Below are positions 44,591 to 53,455 of a DNA stretch of 64,000 bases, in pieces. This DNA is from Treponema sp. (GTDB taxonomy: Bacteria; Spirochaetota; Spirochaetia; Treponematales; Treponemataceae): assembly GCA_016286535.1 (NCBI GenBank), contig JAEESZ010000006.1:158266-222265 (forward strand), given 5' to 3'. Made by a program: the position numbers and the translations under genes. How positions within the stretch are numbered: the stretch's first letter is position 1; every line of letters begins with the position of its first letter. Under the pieces are notes generated by a model, which saw only the letters and a program-made list of their open reading frames with translations, was not told where the DNA came from and made no database searches.

Positions 44591-45778
44591 ATGAAAGAAC
44601 GTTACACAATCACACCAGAAGCCTTAAGAAAAGAATTTGAAGAGCTTTACGGTGCAGGCGGAGAAATAAGACTTTTTGCTTCTCCTGCCAGAATTAACAT
44701 TATTGGCGAACACATTGATTACAATGGCGGAAAAGTTTTTCCTGCAGCCATAGACCGTTACCTTTACTGTGCCATCAGAAAAAGAAATGATTCAAAGATT
44801 ATTTATGATGATTTATTTTTTCCGGGCCACTATGAGTTTGACACTTCAACAGATTTTAAATTCAGTAAAGAAAACGATTACGCAAACTTTTTAAATGGTA
44901 TTCTTTCCTGCATGAAAAAAAGAGGCATCTCCCTTCCATGCGGTTTTGAATGCCTTATAGCAAGCAATGTACCCAGCGCAGGCGGAATCTCCTCTTCTTC
45001 TGCCCTGGAATGCGGCTTTGCCTGGGCAGTAAGCGAAACCTTTGGACTTGGAATCAGCCGTAAAGACATTGCCCTTATGGGTCAGCAGTCAGAACACGAG
45101 TTTATGAATGTAAACTGCGGAATTATGGACCAGTACATTATTGCAACCGGAAAGAAAAACACAGCCGAAGTTTTAGACTGTGCAAAAATTGAACATGAAT
45201 ATGTTCCTTTAAACTTAGGCGACTACCGCTTTGTAGTTATGAATACCAAAAAGCAGAGAAAACTTGCTGATTCTAAATACAATGAACGCCGCTCTCAGTG
45301 CGAGGAAGGACTTGCAACATTGCAGGCAGCAGGACTCAATGTTCCAGACCTCTGTTCAATCACTCCACAAGTTTTTGCAGAAAAAGGTTCTGCAATTAAA
45401 GATGATGTAATTTACCGCCGTGTACGCCACTGCGTTACCGAAATGGACAGAGTATTAAAGGCAGTTGATGCCCTTAAGGCAAATAATCTTACAGAATTAG
45501 GACAACTTTTATACGCTTCTCACGAATCGCTCAAGAACGATTACGAAGTTACAGGTATAGAACTGGACACACTGGTAGACCAGGCTTCTAAACAGAAAGG
45601 CTGCATTGGAGCCAGAATGACAGGAGCAGGTTTTGGTGGCTGTGCCATTGCCCTTGTTCACAAAGATAATGTAGATGATTTTATAAACAATGTTGGCAGA
45701 GAATACAAAAAAGTAGTCGGCTACGACGGAGCTTTCTTTGGATGTTCTTCAGGCGACGGAGTAAGAGAAATCTTCTAA
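44591..45778 (+). CDS. galK: galactokinase
   Basis: 395 residues, GHMP kinase. Motifs: substrate signature ASPARINIIGEHIDYNGG, ATP loop VPSAGGISSSSAL, C-terminal ARMTGAGFGGCA. Phosphorylates galactose at C1 in the Leloir pathway. No galT or galE adjacent. Weak Shine-Dalgarno (GGGAT). Confidence 0.93.
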   Translation: MKERYTITPEALRKEFEELYGAGGEIRLFASPARINIIGEHIDYNGGKVFPAAIDRYLYCAIRKRNDSKIIYDDLFFPGHYEFDTSTDFKFSKENDYANFLNGILSCMKKRGISLPCGFECLIASNVPSAGGISSSSALECGFAWAVSETFGLGISRKDIALMGQQSEHEFMNVNCGIMDQYIIATGKKNTAEVLDCAKIEHEYVPLNLGDYRFVVMNTKKQRKLADSKYNERRSQCEEGLATLQAAGLNVPDLCSITPQVFAEKGSAIKDDVIYRRVRHCVTEMDRVLKAVDALKANNLTELGQLLYASHESLKNDYEVTGIELDTLVDQASKQKGCIGARMTGAGFGGCAIALVHKDNVDDFINNVGREYKKVVGYDGAFFGCSSGDGVREIF

Positions 45779-45788
45779 AAAATATAAG

Positions 45789-47429
45789 CTAGATTGATGT
45801 AAGACTTTCGGAGATGCTGAAGCAGTTATCTCCAATCTTCTCAATCTGGCGTACAATATCAATATACAAAAGCTCGGCTTTTACATCAGCCCCGCCTTCC
45901 AGACGCTTGCGGGCAACCTTCTTCAAATCTTTTCTGAAAGCATCAATTCCATCTTCAAGTTCACTTGCCAGCTGAAGCTTTGCTTCGTCAATGTGTTTAT
46001 TAATATTGCGGCGTACAAACTGCAAAAACTGTCTTGTTAATTCAATGTAAGGAAGCATTCTTTCAATATCTTCTCCAGGATACTTCATCTTCTTGTCTAT
46101 ACTGCGGCCCAGCAGCATGATTGTTGTGTAACAGTTATCTGACATGTTTTCAAGTTCATCAACAATCTGAATCATTGAAGAAATATGAGAAATCTGTTTT
46201 TCGGAAAGCTGTAAAGCCTCGCACTTAACCAGGTAATGAGTAATCTGCTCATGCATCTGGTCAACATAATCTTCCTCTTTAGAAGCAGTTTCTACGTGAT
46301 TTTTTACAAAGTCAGAATTACGTTTTGTAACGCCAATCTGAATGCGGTCAAACATCTCGCTTACAATATCAGTCATATCGGCAATAGCCTTTTCTGCACG
46401 TATAATGTAAGTTGCATAGTTTTCTTTACCAAGAGTCGGAATAAACTCAAGTTTATAAACTCCGCTGATCTGCTCCTTATCATCCTTAATCATAAGGCGG
46501 GAAAGGGCGCATAACTGATTTTTCAAAGGCAGCATAATGATTGTAGACAGGGTCTTGAAAACTGTATGCAGAATTGAAATCTGAATTGCTATATTTGCTC
46601 CTTTTGGAGTAAGTATTTCTATTAATCTTAAGAAAGGATGGAAGAAAATTAAGGCAAGAATTGTACCAAAAACATTAAAGAAAACGTGAATTAAGGCAGA
46701 ACGTCTTGCGTCGGCAGAAGTATTTACAGAAGCAAGAATGGCATCTATGGTTGAACCGATGTTACTTCCAAGAGTCATTGCGGCAGCCAGTTCCCAGGTT
46801 ACAAGTCCGTTATAGGCCATGGTAATTACAATGGCAGAAAAAGCAGATGATGAATGAAGAAGGGCTGTAACCAGAATACCAATAAAGAAGCCGACTAAAA
46901 TTGCAAGGAATCCGGTTCCTTTAATGTTTAATAAAAAGCCTAACTGCTGAGGGGTAAATACGGAAGAAAGTCCGCTTAAACCAAGAAAGAGCATTCCAAA
47001 GCCCATAAGAGCTTCGCCAATGCTTGCATATTTTGTTTTTTTAAGGATTGAAATAAAGTAGCCGGCACCGACTACAGGAATGGCAAAGGCTGAAATCTTA
47101 AAATTAAAACCAAAGATAGAAACAATCCAGGCAGTAATTGTAGTACCAATGTTAGCACCAAAAATTACTCCAACAGACTGGGCCAGCGACAAAAGACCGG
47201 CATTTACGAAGGTAACAACCATGACCGTTGTGGCTCCAGATGACTGGATAATCATTGTGATGAGCATTCCGGTTAGCAAACCAAGAAAGCGGTTTCCGGT
47301 AACTACGCTCAAGGCTCTTTGAAGTTTTTCTCCGGCACTCTTCTGAATACCGTCGCTCATAAGCTTCATTCCATAAAGCAAAAAGCCTAAGCTTCCAATA
47401 AATTCCAAAACGGGTTGTATGTAGTTCAT
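45789..47429 (-). CDS. Na+/phosphate cotransporter family protein with PhoU-like tail
   Basis: 546 residues. The N-terminal half has the repeated PNaS motifs (SGATTVMVVTFVNAGLL; HSSSAFSAIVITMA and GSNIGSTIDA) in about eight helices. From about residue 340 a PhoU-like helical bundle follows (EKAIADMTDI, QIVDELENMSDNCY, DIVRQIEKIGDNCF). Imports phosphate, or exports it; the PhoU part senses or gates. Start at 47429, 6 nt after a TATTAT box; the longer upstream frame would cross the promoter. Confidence 0.88.
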   Translation of the reverse strand: MNYIQPVLEFIGSLGFLLYGMKLMSDGIQKSAGEKLQRALSVVTGNRFLGLLTGMLITMIIQSSGATTVMVVTFVNAGLLSLAQSVGVIFGANIGTTITAWIVSIFGFNFKISAFAIPVVGAGYFISILKKTKYASIGEALMGFGMLFLGLSGLSSVFTPQQLGFLLNIKGTGFLAILVGFFIGILVTALLHSSSAFSAIVITMAYNGLVTWELAAAMTLGSNIGSTIDAILASVNTSADARRSALIHVFFNVFGTILALIFFHPFLRLIEILTPKGANIAIQISILHTVFKTLSTIIMLPLKNQLCALSRLMIKDDKEQISGVYKLEFIPTLGKENYATYIIRAEKAIADMTDIVSEMFDRIQIGVTKRNSDFVKNHVETASKEEDYVDQMHEQITHYLVKCEALQLSEKQISHISSMIQIVDELENMSDNCYTTIMLLGRSIDKKMKYPGEDIERMLPYIELTRQFLQFVRRNINKHIDEAKLQLASELEDGIDAFRKDLKKVARKRLEGGADVKAELLYIDIVRQIEKIGDNCFSISESLTSI

Positions 47430-47435
47430 GTTTAC

Positions 47436-47487
47436 ATAATAGCAAAAAAAGGGCCTTCTTTTCAATAAAAAGCAAATACTGTAGAAT
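47436..47487. promoter_or_regulatory. overlapping divergent leaderless promoters at 47.4 kb
   Basis: Minus: TTGAAA (47465-47460), 18 bp, TATTAT (47441-47436), 6 nt to ATG. Plus: TTTTCA (47459-47464), 17 bp, TAGAAT (47482-47487), 6 nt to ATG. The -35 boxes overlap, so the two genes may compete for polymerase. Confidence 0.6.
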
Positions 47488-47493
47488 AAGGAT

Positions 47494-48249
47494 ATGAAAA
47501 AATATCAATTATTTATGATGATTAGTCTGGCAGCCCTGATTTTTTCGGCCTGCTCTAAAAATAAAAAAGAAATTACAAACCAGGATTCCTTTGAACTAAG
47601 CCTGGACAAAACTTCGGCAAAGGTTTCTTCGGCCCCACAAAGCTGGCATATTACAAACAAAAGAATCTGCGTAGTTTTCGGTTACGATTTTAACAGTCCG
47701 GAAGTTTACCAGAAGCTTAAGGCCCTGCTGGAAGAAAAATACGGCCTTGATGAGGACGGCGGTCTTATTTACCCCCTTCTCTATCCGGATGATTTTAAGC
47801 ACGGAAGCAGGGGCTACAGCGGAGATTTATTTGCCATTCTTAATGATGATACAATCGATTTTTCAGGCCTTATAATTTTAGGAGCTCCGGAAAAAACTCA
47901 CACAGCCCTTGCAAGATTGCAGGACAAATGGGAACAGCAGGTTCCTTACCCTATCATCGCTCTTTACCCACAGGATGATGTTTTAGGCCTTGAAGCTGCC
48001 TGCGACGTAGTAATGGACCAGGGCCAGATTGAACACGACAATAATTCGGAACTTGCAGAACAGGAAATTTTAAATGCAGATGAAATTCTTATCGATACAA
48101 TCAACTACATAATTGCGCTGGGTGCCCCAATGTCCCGCGATATTTCGGTGCAGACTCACGTGCAGCAGATGTATAAAAATAAGAGCTTCAGACGTTATGT
48201 TGATTCCCAGAGCGGGCTTCAATCAATAAATCACTTTGTTTTTAATTAA
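47494..48249 (+). CDS. lipoprotein, periplasmic-binding-like (DUF3798-like)
   Basis: 251 residues. Lipobox IFSAC with Cys20. The mature part alternates strands and helices like a type 1 periplasmic binding protein lobe: RICVVFGYDFNSPEVYQKL, DFSGLIILGAP, PYPIIALYPQDD, ALGAPMSRDIS. It resembles DUF3798-type proteins, but this is from memory of the family and tentative. Ligand unknown. No transporter adjacent. Leaderless-type start. Confidence 0.72.
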   Translation: MKKYQLFMMISLAALIFSACSKNKKEITNQDSFELSLDKTSAKVSSAPQSWHITNKRICVVFGYDFNSPEVYQKLKALLEEKYGLDEDGGLIYPLLYPDDFKHGSRGYSGDLFAILNDDTIDFSGLIILGAPEKTHTALARLQDKWEQQVPYPIIALYPQDDVLGLEAACDVVMDQGQIEHDNNSELAEQEILNADEILIDTINYIIALGAPMSRDISVQTHVQQMYKNKSFRRYVDSQSGLQSINHFVFN

Positions 48250-48255
48250 GATAAT

Positions 48256-48936
48256 ATGCTGGAACTTACACAAAACAGTAACAATATTATAGGCTCCCCT
48301 TGCTCAATTCAGGCCCTGGCCTCTAAAGACCATGCCAGAGTTTTACTCGCATCAGATTCTCACGGAAAGTTTAAAACCCTTTTAAGCATACTGCGCCTTT
48401 ACGGAAGCAGCTGCGACGCCTTTTTATTTTGCGGGGACGGCGCTTCCGATATTGCAGAAATCCTTGAATGCGCAGAAGAAGATGAAAAGTTTAAGGAAGC
48501 CCTGCCGCCTGTAATGGCCTTTGTAGCCGGTAACGGGGACCCAAAAACTTATCCTGTAAGTTTTGATATTGGAAAAAATAATCCGGAAGCAAGACTTTTT
48601 CCAAAAGGAACAGTGATTTTCCCTTCCGACCAGAGCCTTTGCGTAAACGGTCATAATATCTTCATGAGCCACGGCCACTATTACGGGGTAGATTTTTCTT
48701 TGAACCGCCTTTCTTATGCCGCAAACGAAAAAGAAGCTTCCATAGCCTTTTACGGCCATACCCATATTGCCGGCGAATTCACTTCGACAAAATGCCGCTG
48801 TATAAACCCCGGAAGCTGTGCCCGCCCGCGTGGAGGCCAGCCTGCAGGTTTTGCAATCGTAACTTTTGAAAAAGAGTTTATAGACACAGCTTTTATAAAA
48901 ACAGAAGATTACAAATTGTGGACGCCAGTCTGCTAA
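48256..48936 (+). CDS. YfcE/MJ0936-type metallophosphoesterase
   Basis: 226 residues. Calcineurin-like metal motifs in order: ASDSHG, FCGDG, AGNGD, MSHGHYYG, YGHTH, with NPGS following as in YfcE. Small-molecule phosphodiesterase, cytoplasmic. It lies 6 nt after the lipoprotein gene and its stop overlaps the convergent metallo-hydrolase gene by 4 bp. Confidence 0.88.
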   Translation: MLELTQNSNNIIGSPCSIQALASKDHARVLLASDSHGKFKTLLSILRLYGSSCDAFLFCGDGASDIAEILECAEEDEKFKEALPPVMAFVAGNGDPKTYPVSFDIGKNNPEARLFPKGTVIFPSDQSLCVNGHNIFMSHGHYYGVDFSLNRLSYAANEKEASIAFYGHTHIAGEFTSTKCRCINPGSCARPRGGQPAGFAIVTFEKEFIDTAFIKTEDYKLWTPVC

Positions 48937-49577
48937 AATGAAAAGCCAAAAGAGTCGTGACCGGGGTAAACTAAAGTACCCGCCGGTATTTTTCTTTTTA
49001 ATAAAGAAAGACTTTGCATAATTACCCCTTCATTACCGCCTTCCAAATCTGTACGGCCGTAGCCGCCATAATCAAAAAGAGTATCGCCGCTTATTAAAGC
49101 CCCTTTTTCGTATTCAGGGCAGGCTTCTTTGTAAAGACAGATGGAACCAGGCGAATGGCCCGGAGTGTGAATTACCTTCCAGCCAAAATAGTCGCAGCCG
49201 TCAGTAAGGGCAAGGTCTACTTCAGGCAGCTGAGCAAGAAGATCGTATAAGGCAGGAAGCCCAAAAAAACTGATGGCACTTTCATTTATGGAGCCCGGAG
49301 GATTTTGCAGTTGATTAAATTCCGCCTGATGAATTGCAATTTTTGCCTGAGGAAAGTTTTCTTTTATGATTTTTAAGCCCGTGATATGGTCAAAATGACA
49401 GTGGGTAAGCACAATGCCAAGGCATTCAAGTTTTTTCTTTTTTAAATAATCAAGGATTGAGTTTTCGTCGCCGGAAAGATTACAAGAAGCAGGATCTACC
49501 AGAAAAACCTTATTTTTCTCTACAGGAACAATAAGAGAGTTTACCGAAAATATCCCGCTTCTTATAACATGAATCAT
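48933..49577 (-). CDS. metallo-beta-lactamase-fold hydrolase (glyoxalase II-like)
   Basis: 214 residues. Zinc motif THCHFDH, then HTPGHSPGSICLY, SGDTLFDYGGYGRTDLEGG and a closing PGHDS. This pattern is the YcbL/glyoxalase II-like subfamily acting on thioesters or related compounds. Overlapping stop with the phosphoesterase; 3 nt downstream of the RNA-binding protein gene. Confidence 0.87.
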   Translation of the reverse strand: MIHVIRSGIFSVNSLIVPVEKNKVFLVDPASCNLSGDENSILDYLKKKKLECLGIVLTHCHFDHITGLKIIKENFPQAKIAIHQAEFNQLQNPPGSINESAISFFGLPALYDLLAQLPEVDLALTDGCDYFGWKVIHTPGHSPGSICLYKEACPEYEKGALISGDTLFDYGGYGRTDLEGGNEGVIMQSLSLLKRKIPAGTLVYPGHDSFGFSF

Positions 49578-49580
49578 TTA

Positions 49581-50321
49581 TTAAAGTCCAAAAGGTTCCT
49601 TGTCGGCAGCAGCTTTTTCTGCAGCAGCATAAGCAGCAGCGTCTTCGGCAGCCATCTCTTCTTCAGAAATCTGATCTTCAGCAATTACAGAAGATACAGC
49701 TTCTTCATCGCCTTCTTCCTGACCATCAGCTTTCTGACGGCTATAGCTTACAGCAAGCTTTCTTCCGCGGTATTCATAACCGTTTAATTTATCAATAGCC
49801 ATCTGAGCGTCTTCTGCGTAAAGCTGAACAAAAGAATAGTTTGCAAGAACTTTAATATCTCCAATTCTTTCTCTGTCTAAACCGCCAACAGCAATTAAAA
49901 TTCCAACTAAATCGCGTGGATAAACACGTCTGTTTTTTCCAATTCCAACAAAGATAGAAACAGCTTTTTCAGGATCAATAACAACACGTTCGTGGCGTGG
50001 TCTTTCTTCTTCTGTTTTAACTTCTGCCTTAACTTCTTCTCTGGCAGAAACTTTCTGATTTCTTGCAGGTTTTTCGCTGCGGTTGTTTCTGTCGTTACGG
50101 CGGTCGTTTTTATTTCCAAATGAATGGTAGTGTTTTACGGTCTCTTTTAACATGTATGCGATTACATATTTTCTTAAGGTAAGAGGCACATTCTTTTTAA
50201 ATAATTTTGTTAATTCTGTTAATACATCTACATCTTCTGTAGTTTTTACTTTCTGTGCAGCATTCTCTAAAAAGTCTGCAATTTTTGATTCATTAATTTC
50301 AAAATCATGATTAAAACTCAT
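49581..50321 (-). CDS. stand-alone DbpA-type RNA-binding domain protein
   Basis: 246 residues. Residues ~115-190 match the DbpA/CsdA RNA-binding fold: RRVYPRDLVGILIAVGGLDR, IGDIKVLANYSFVQLYAEDA, YRGRKLAVSYSR. The helicase domains that normally precede it are absent. The N-terminal ~75 residues are helical, followed by an Asn/Arg/Glu-rich linker; the C-terminus is acidic and Ala-rich. Binds RNA, probably ribosomal or mRNA. Shine-Dalgarno AAGGAG. Confidence 0.82.
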   Translation of the reverse strand: MSFNHDFEINESKIADFLENAAQKVKTTEDVDVLTELTKLFKKNVPLTLRKYVIAYMLKETVKHYHSFGNKNDRRNDRNNRSEKPARNQKVSAREEVKAEVKTEEERPRHERVVIDPEKAVSIFVGIGKNRRVYPRDLVGILIAVGGLDRERIGDIKVLANYSFVQLYAEDAQMAIDKLNGYEYRGRKLAVSYSRQKADGQEEGDEEAVSSVIAEDQISEEEMAAEDAAAYAAAEKAAADKEPFGL

Positions 50322-50344
50322 TGTTTTATTCTCCTTTTAATAAA

Positions 50345-51226
50345 TTAAAGGGCCAAAAAAAAGCCGGAATCAATTTGTCTAAAACCTGTTCGAATTAATA
50401 AAGGTTTTATTTTTTCCGTCGCAATAAAATTTGGCATTAAAATGTTTTTGCCCATAGATTGTATTTTTGAAATAATCATAGAAATTAGTTCAGTGCAAAT
50501 TCCCAATCCACGGAATTGTTCAGGAACAAAAAGACCTGTAATAAACATAACCTTTTCCTGATTCTCATCTAGTGATGAAGCCGTTATAAAACCTGCAAAT
50601 TCATCAGAAAGACTATGGCAAACATATCCAATCTGGCTTGTGGCAAGGGCTTTTTTTGCCTGATTAATCCACATTCCGTTAATTGCCATTAAAATGTCCG
50701 CAGGAACTTCTTCATCTTCAAAAGTGGCTGCAGAAATACTTGAAAGGACCTCATCCTGAAATTTTTGAGCCTTGTAATCCTCAAAATAAAAATCATCATG
50801 AACTAAGTTATCATCAGATTCAGTATAATAATCTAATTTCTCAAGTCCCCATATTTCTCGCAGAGAATTGTACCATTCGTTAATACGATTGAGCATATAT
50901 CTGTTTTTAAAGATATGCCATCGTTTATCAACTTCTGGATAACTTTTTAGTATTATCTTAAAATTCTTAAAGACCCCCCTTCCCGAATGTAAGACAGACT
51001 GTAATTCATTATGAATGATTGGATTATGCAAAAGAGAAACAAATTCCTCGCGCATTGCAAAACCATCTGTAGAATTCCATTCAGGCAGCCTGTAGAAGTT
51101 TTCTTCATCAGGCTGTAACTCCTCCACCAGCTGACAGGCCGCAGCGTTTACAACAAAAACCTTTTCCTGATTTTCCATTGCAGAGATAATCTCATCTGTC
51201 AGTTTGTCAGTCAGTTCAAAAGTCAT
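50345..51226 (-). CDS. GNAT-family N-acetyltransferase
   Basis: 293 residues. The C-terminal ~100 residues carry the acetyl-CoA motif QFRGLGICTELISMI with a preceding strand VMFITGLFVP. The N-terminal ~180 residues (helical, with many aromatic residues) have no recognised domain. Acceptor unknown. Only 2 nt after clpP, so translationally coupled. Confidence 0.8.
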   Translation of the reverse strand: MTFELTDKLTDEIISAMENQEKVFVVNAAACQLVEELQPDEENFYRLPEWNSTDGFAMREEFVSLLHNPIIHNELQSVLHSGRGVFKNFKIILKSYPEVDKRWHIFKNRYMLNRINEWYNSLREIWGLEKLDYYTESDDNLVHDDFYFEDYKAQKFQDEVLSSISAATFEDEEVPADILMAINGMWINQAKKALATSQIGYVCHSLSDEFAGFITASSLDENQEKVMFITGLFVPEQFRGLGICTELISMIISKIQSMGKNILMPNFIATEKIKPLLIRTGFRQIDSGFFLAL

Positions 51227-51228
51227 AA

Positions 51229-51822
51229 TTATTTAGGTAAATCTGAACGATTCACTATGATTTTGCTGATTAAGCCGTATTTGTTTGCTTCCTGAGCATC
51301 GAGCCAGTAATCGCGTTCAGTATCTTTTGTAACCTGCTCTAAAGAAGTTCCGGTTTCGTCTGCAATAATTTTATTAAGAATTGCACGAGTCTTTTCCATT
51401 TCTTTAGCGTGAATTTCGATATCGGTTGCAACACCCTGCATTCCGCTCATTGGCTGATGAATAAGGTAGCGGCTGTTTGGTAAACCTACACGGTTCTCTT
51501 TTGGAACGGCAAGCAGAACTAAAGTTGCAGCAGATGCAATTAAGCCCATTCCAATTAATACAACAGGAGCTTTAATAAAACGGATTACATCAAAAATAGC
51601 AAAGCCTGCATCAACATCTCCGCCAGGAGAATCAATGTACATATAAATTGTTTTCTTATTATCGTCTGCTTCTAAAACTAAAAGCTGGCTTACAATTTTT
51701 TCTGCCAGGTCCTTGTTAATTTCGCCAGAAAGCATAATCTGACGGGTTTTTAATAATTTATCCTGAAAAGGATTTGGGGCTTCAGGAGCCTTTTTTGTTT
51801 CTTCGTCATTGTAAATAATCAT
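51229..51822 (-). CDS. clpP: ATP-dependent Clp protease proteolytic subunit
   Basis: 197 residues. Catalytic triad in place: Ser in GLIASAATL, His in RYLIHQP, Asp in TERDYWLDA. The Ser context differs from the usual GQAASMG, which suggests a second ClpP type (ClpP2-like), and the N-terminal ~25 residues differ too. Degrades proteins with a Clp ATPase, none nearby. The start is 6 nt after a -10 box, no Shine-Dalgarno. Confidence 0.9.
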   Translation of the reverse strand: MIIYNDEETKKAPEAPNPFQDKLLKTRQIMLSGEINKDLAEKIVSQLLVLEADDNKKTIYMYIDSPGGDVDAGFAIFDVIRFIKAPVVLIGMGLIASAATLVLLAVPKENRVGLPNSRYLIHQPMSGMQGVATDIEIHAKEMEKTRAILNKIIADETGTSLEQVTKDTERDYWLDAQEANKYGLISKIIVNRSDLPK

Positions 51823-51828
51823 ACGTTA

Positions 51829-51858
51829 AATATATTAAAAATTTTAAGAGTTGACAAT
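51829..51858 (-). promoter_or_regulatory. promoter giving a leaderless clpP transcript
   Basis: TTGTCA (51858-51853), 18-bp spacer, TATATT (51834-51829), 6 nt to the ATG at 51822. Confidence 0.65.
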
Positions 51859-51890
51859 AAAATCGCCCTGAATAATGGCTCAAAATCTCC

Positions 51891-51919
51891 TTTAAATTCG
51901 GGCTCAAAATCATTATACT
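51891..51919 (+). promoter_or_regulatory. promoter of the purF-like gene
   Basis: TTTAAA (51891-51896), 17-bp spacer, TATACT (51914-51919). The 11-bp direct repeat GGCTCAAAATC at 51877-51887 and 51901-51911 flanks the -35 region and could bind a regulator. Confidence 0.5.
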
Positions 51920-51962
51920 CTAAGCATAAATTTTCTTGTAAATTTTCTTGGAGGCCTTTTTT

Positions 51963-53378
51963 ATGGGTGGCATTTTTGGAGTAGCTTCAAAATCTGACTG
52001 TTCTTTAGATTTATTTTTTGGAGTTGATTATCATTCACATCTGGGAACAAGACGCGGTGGTCTTGCAGTAGTTTCTGAGAATGGAAAAATTCAACGTTCC
52101 ATTCACAATATTCAGAATTCCCCTTTTAGAACTAAATTCGAAAAAGACATTGAAGAACTTAAGGGCAAAATCGGAATCGGATGTATTTCTGACTTTGAAC
52201 CTCAGCCACTTTTAGTACAATCACACTTAGGCTCTTTTGCCATTACAACAGTTGGAATTGTTTCAAACAAAGACGAACTTGTAAAAGAAATCCTTAACAG
52301 GGGAAAAACCCACTTTCTTGAAATGAGCGGTGGAGAAATTAATCAGACAGAGCTGATTATTGCCCTTATGGACCAGAAAGATACAATTCTTGAAGGCATT
52401 CAGTTTGTTCAGCAGGTTGTAAAAGGTTCAATGACCATGCTGGTAATGACAAACGAAGGTATTTACTGTGCAAGAGACCGCCTTGGCCGTACTCCAATTC
52501 AGATTGGTCACAAGGAAGGCGCCTACTGTGCATCTTTTGAAAACTTTGCCTATGCAAATCTTGGCTACAAAGATTATTACGAACTTGGACCTGCAGAAAT
52601 TGTCTTTATGACAAGTGATGGAATTAAGATTTTACAGGAAAGAGGAAAAGAGATGAAAATCTGTACCTTCCTCTGGATTTATTACGGCTACCCTACAGCC
52701 ACTTACGAAGGCGTAAACGTAGAAGCAATGCGCTACAACTGCGGAAAATACCTCGCAAAACGCGATAAGGGAAGCGTTCAGCCGGATGCAATTGCCGGCG
52801 TTCCGGACTCGGGAACAGCCCACGCCGTAGGTTATGCTAACGAATCCGGTATTCCATTCACAAGACCATTTATCAAATATACTCCAACCTGGCCACGTTC
52901 CTTTATGCCTACAAATCAGGAACAGAGAAACTTAATTGCCCACATGAAGCTTATTCCTGTTCAGCCTCTTATTAAGGGTAAAAAGATTCTTTTGATTGAT
53001 GACTCAATTGTAAGGGGAACCCAGCTTAGAGAAACCACAGACTTCCTTTACGAAAGCGGTGCAAAAGAAGTTCATATCCGTCCGGCCTGCCCTCCTTTAG
53101 TTTACGGCTGTAAATATCTGAACTTCAGCCGTTCAAAGTCTGAAATGGATTTGATTACAAGAAGAATTATCAAGCAGTTCGAAGGCGACAATGTAAGCGA
53201 AGAAACTTTAAGAAAATATACAGATCCGGATTCTCCAGAGTATGCTAAAATGGTAGAAGAGATTAGAAAGGAACTCCATTTTACCAGTCTGCGCTTCCAC
53301 CGTCTGGACGATATGCTGGATTCAACCGGCTTACCACACGAATGCCTGTGCACCTACTGCTGGAATGGATTAGAATAG
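51963..53378 (+). CDS. purF: amidophosphoribosyltransferase homologue lacking the catalytic N-terminal cysteine
   Basis: 471 residues. The phosphoribosyltransferase half is intact (GVPDSGTAHAVGYA; PRPP loop LLIDDSIVRGTQ). The N-terminal glutaminase fold is also recognisable (LGTRRGG, ARDRLGRTPIQIG). Active PurF begins Met-Cys-Gly-Ile; this protein begins Met-Gly-Gly-Ile-Phe-Gly, so the nucleophile is gone. The start is set by GGAGG 8 nt upstream. It may use free ammonia or have another role. Monocistronic. Confidence 0.88.
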   Translation: MGGIFGVASKSDCSLDLFFGVDYHSHLGTRRGGLAVVSENGKIQRSIHNIQNSPFRTKFEKDIEELKGKIGIGCISDFEPQPLLVQSHLGSFAITTVGIVSNKDELVKEILNRGKTHFLEMSGGEINQTELIIALMDQKDTILEGIQFVQQVVKGSMTMLVMTNEGIYCARDRLGRTPIQIGHKEGAYCASFENFAYANLGYKDYYELGPAEIVFMTSDGIKILQERGKEMKICTFLWIYYGYPTATYEGVNVEAMRYNCGKYLAKRDKGSVQPDAIAGVPDSGTAHAVGYANESGIPFTRPFIKYTPTWPRSFMPTNQEQRNLIAHMKLIPVQPLIKGKKILLIDDSIVRGTQLRETTDFLYESGAKEVHIRPACPPLVYGCKYLNFSRSKSEMDLITRRIIKQFEGDNVSEETLRKYTDPDSPEYAKMVEEIRKELHFTSLRFHRLDDMLDSTGLPHECLCTYCWNGLE

Positions 53379-53455
53379 CAAATGCGTTAAAAACGGATGC
53401 GAAAGCATTCGTTTAGCATTTTCCAATTAATCATACAAACAGCCGGGAGGCCCTT

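Noticed and set aside
47430..47465. Extra 12-residue N-terminus for the phosphate transporter
   Set aside because: It spans the -10 and -35 boxes; the ATG at 47429 fits the promoter and the family start.
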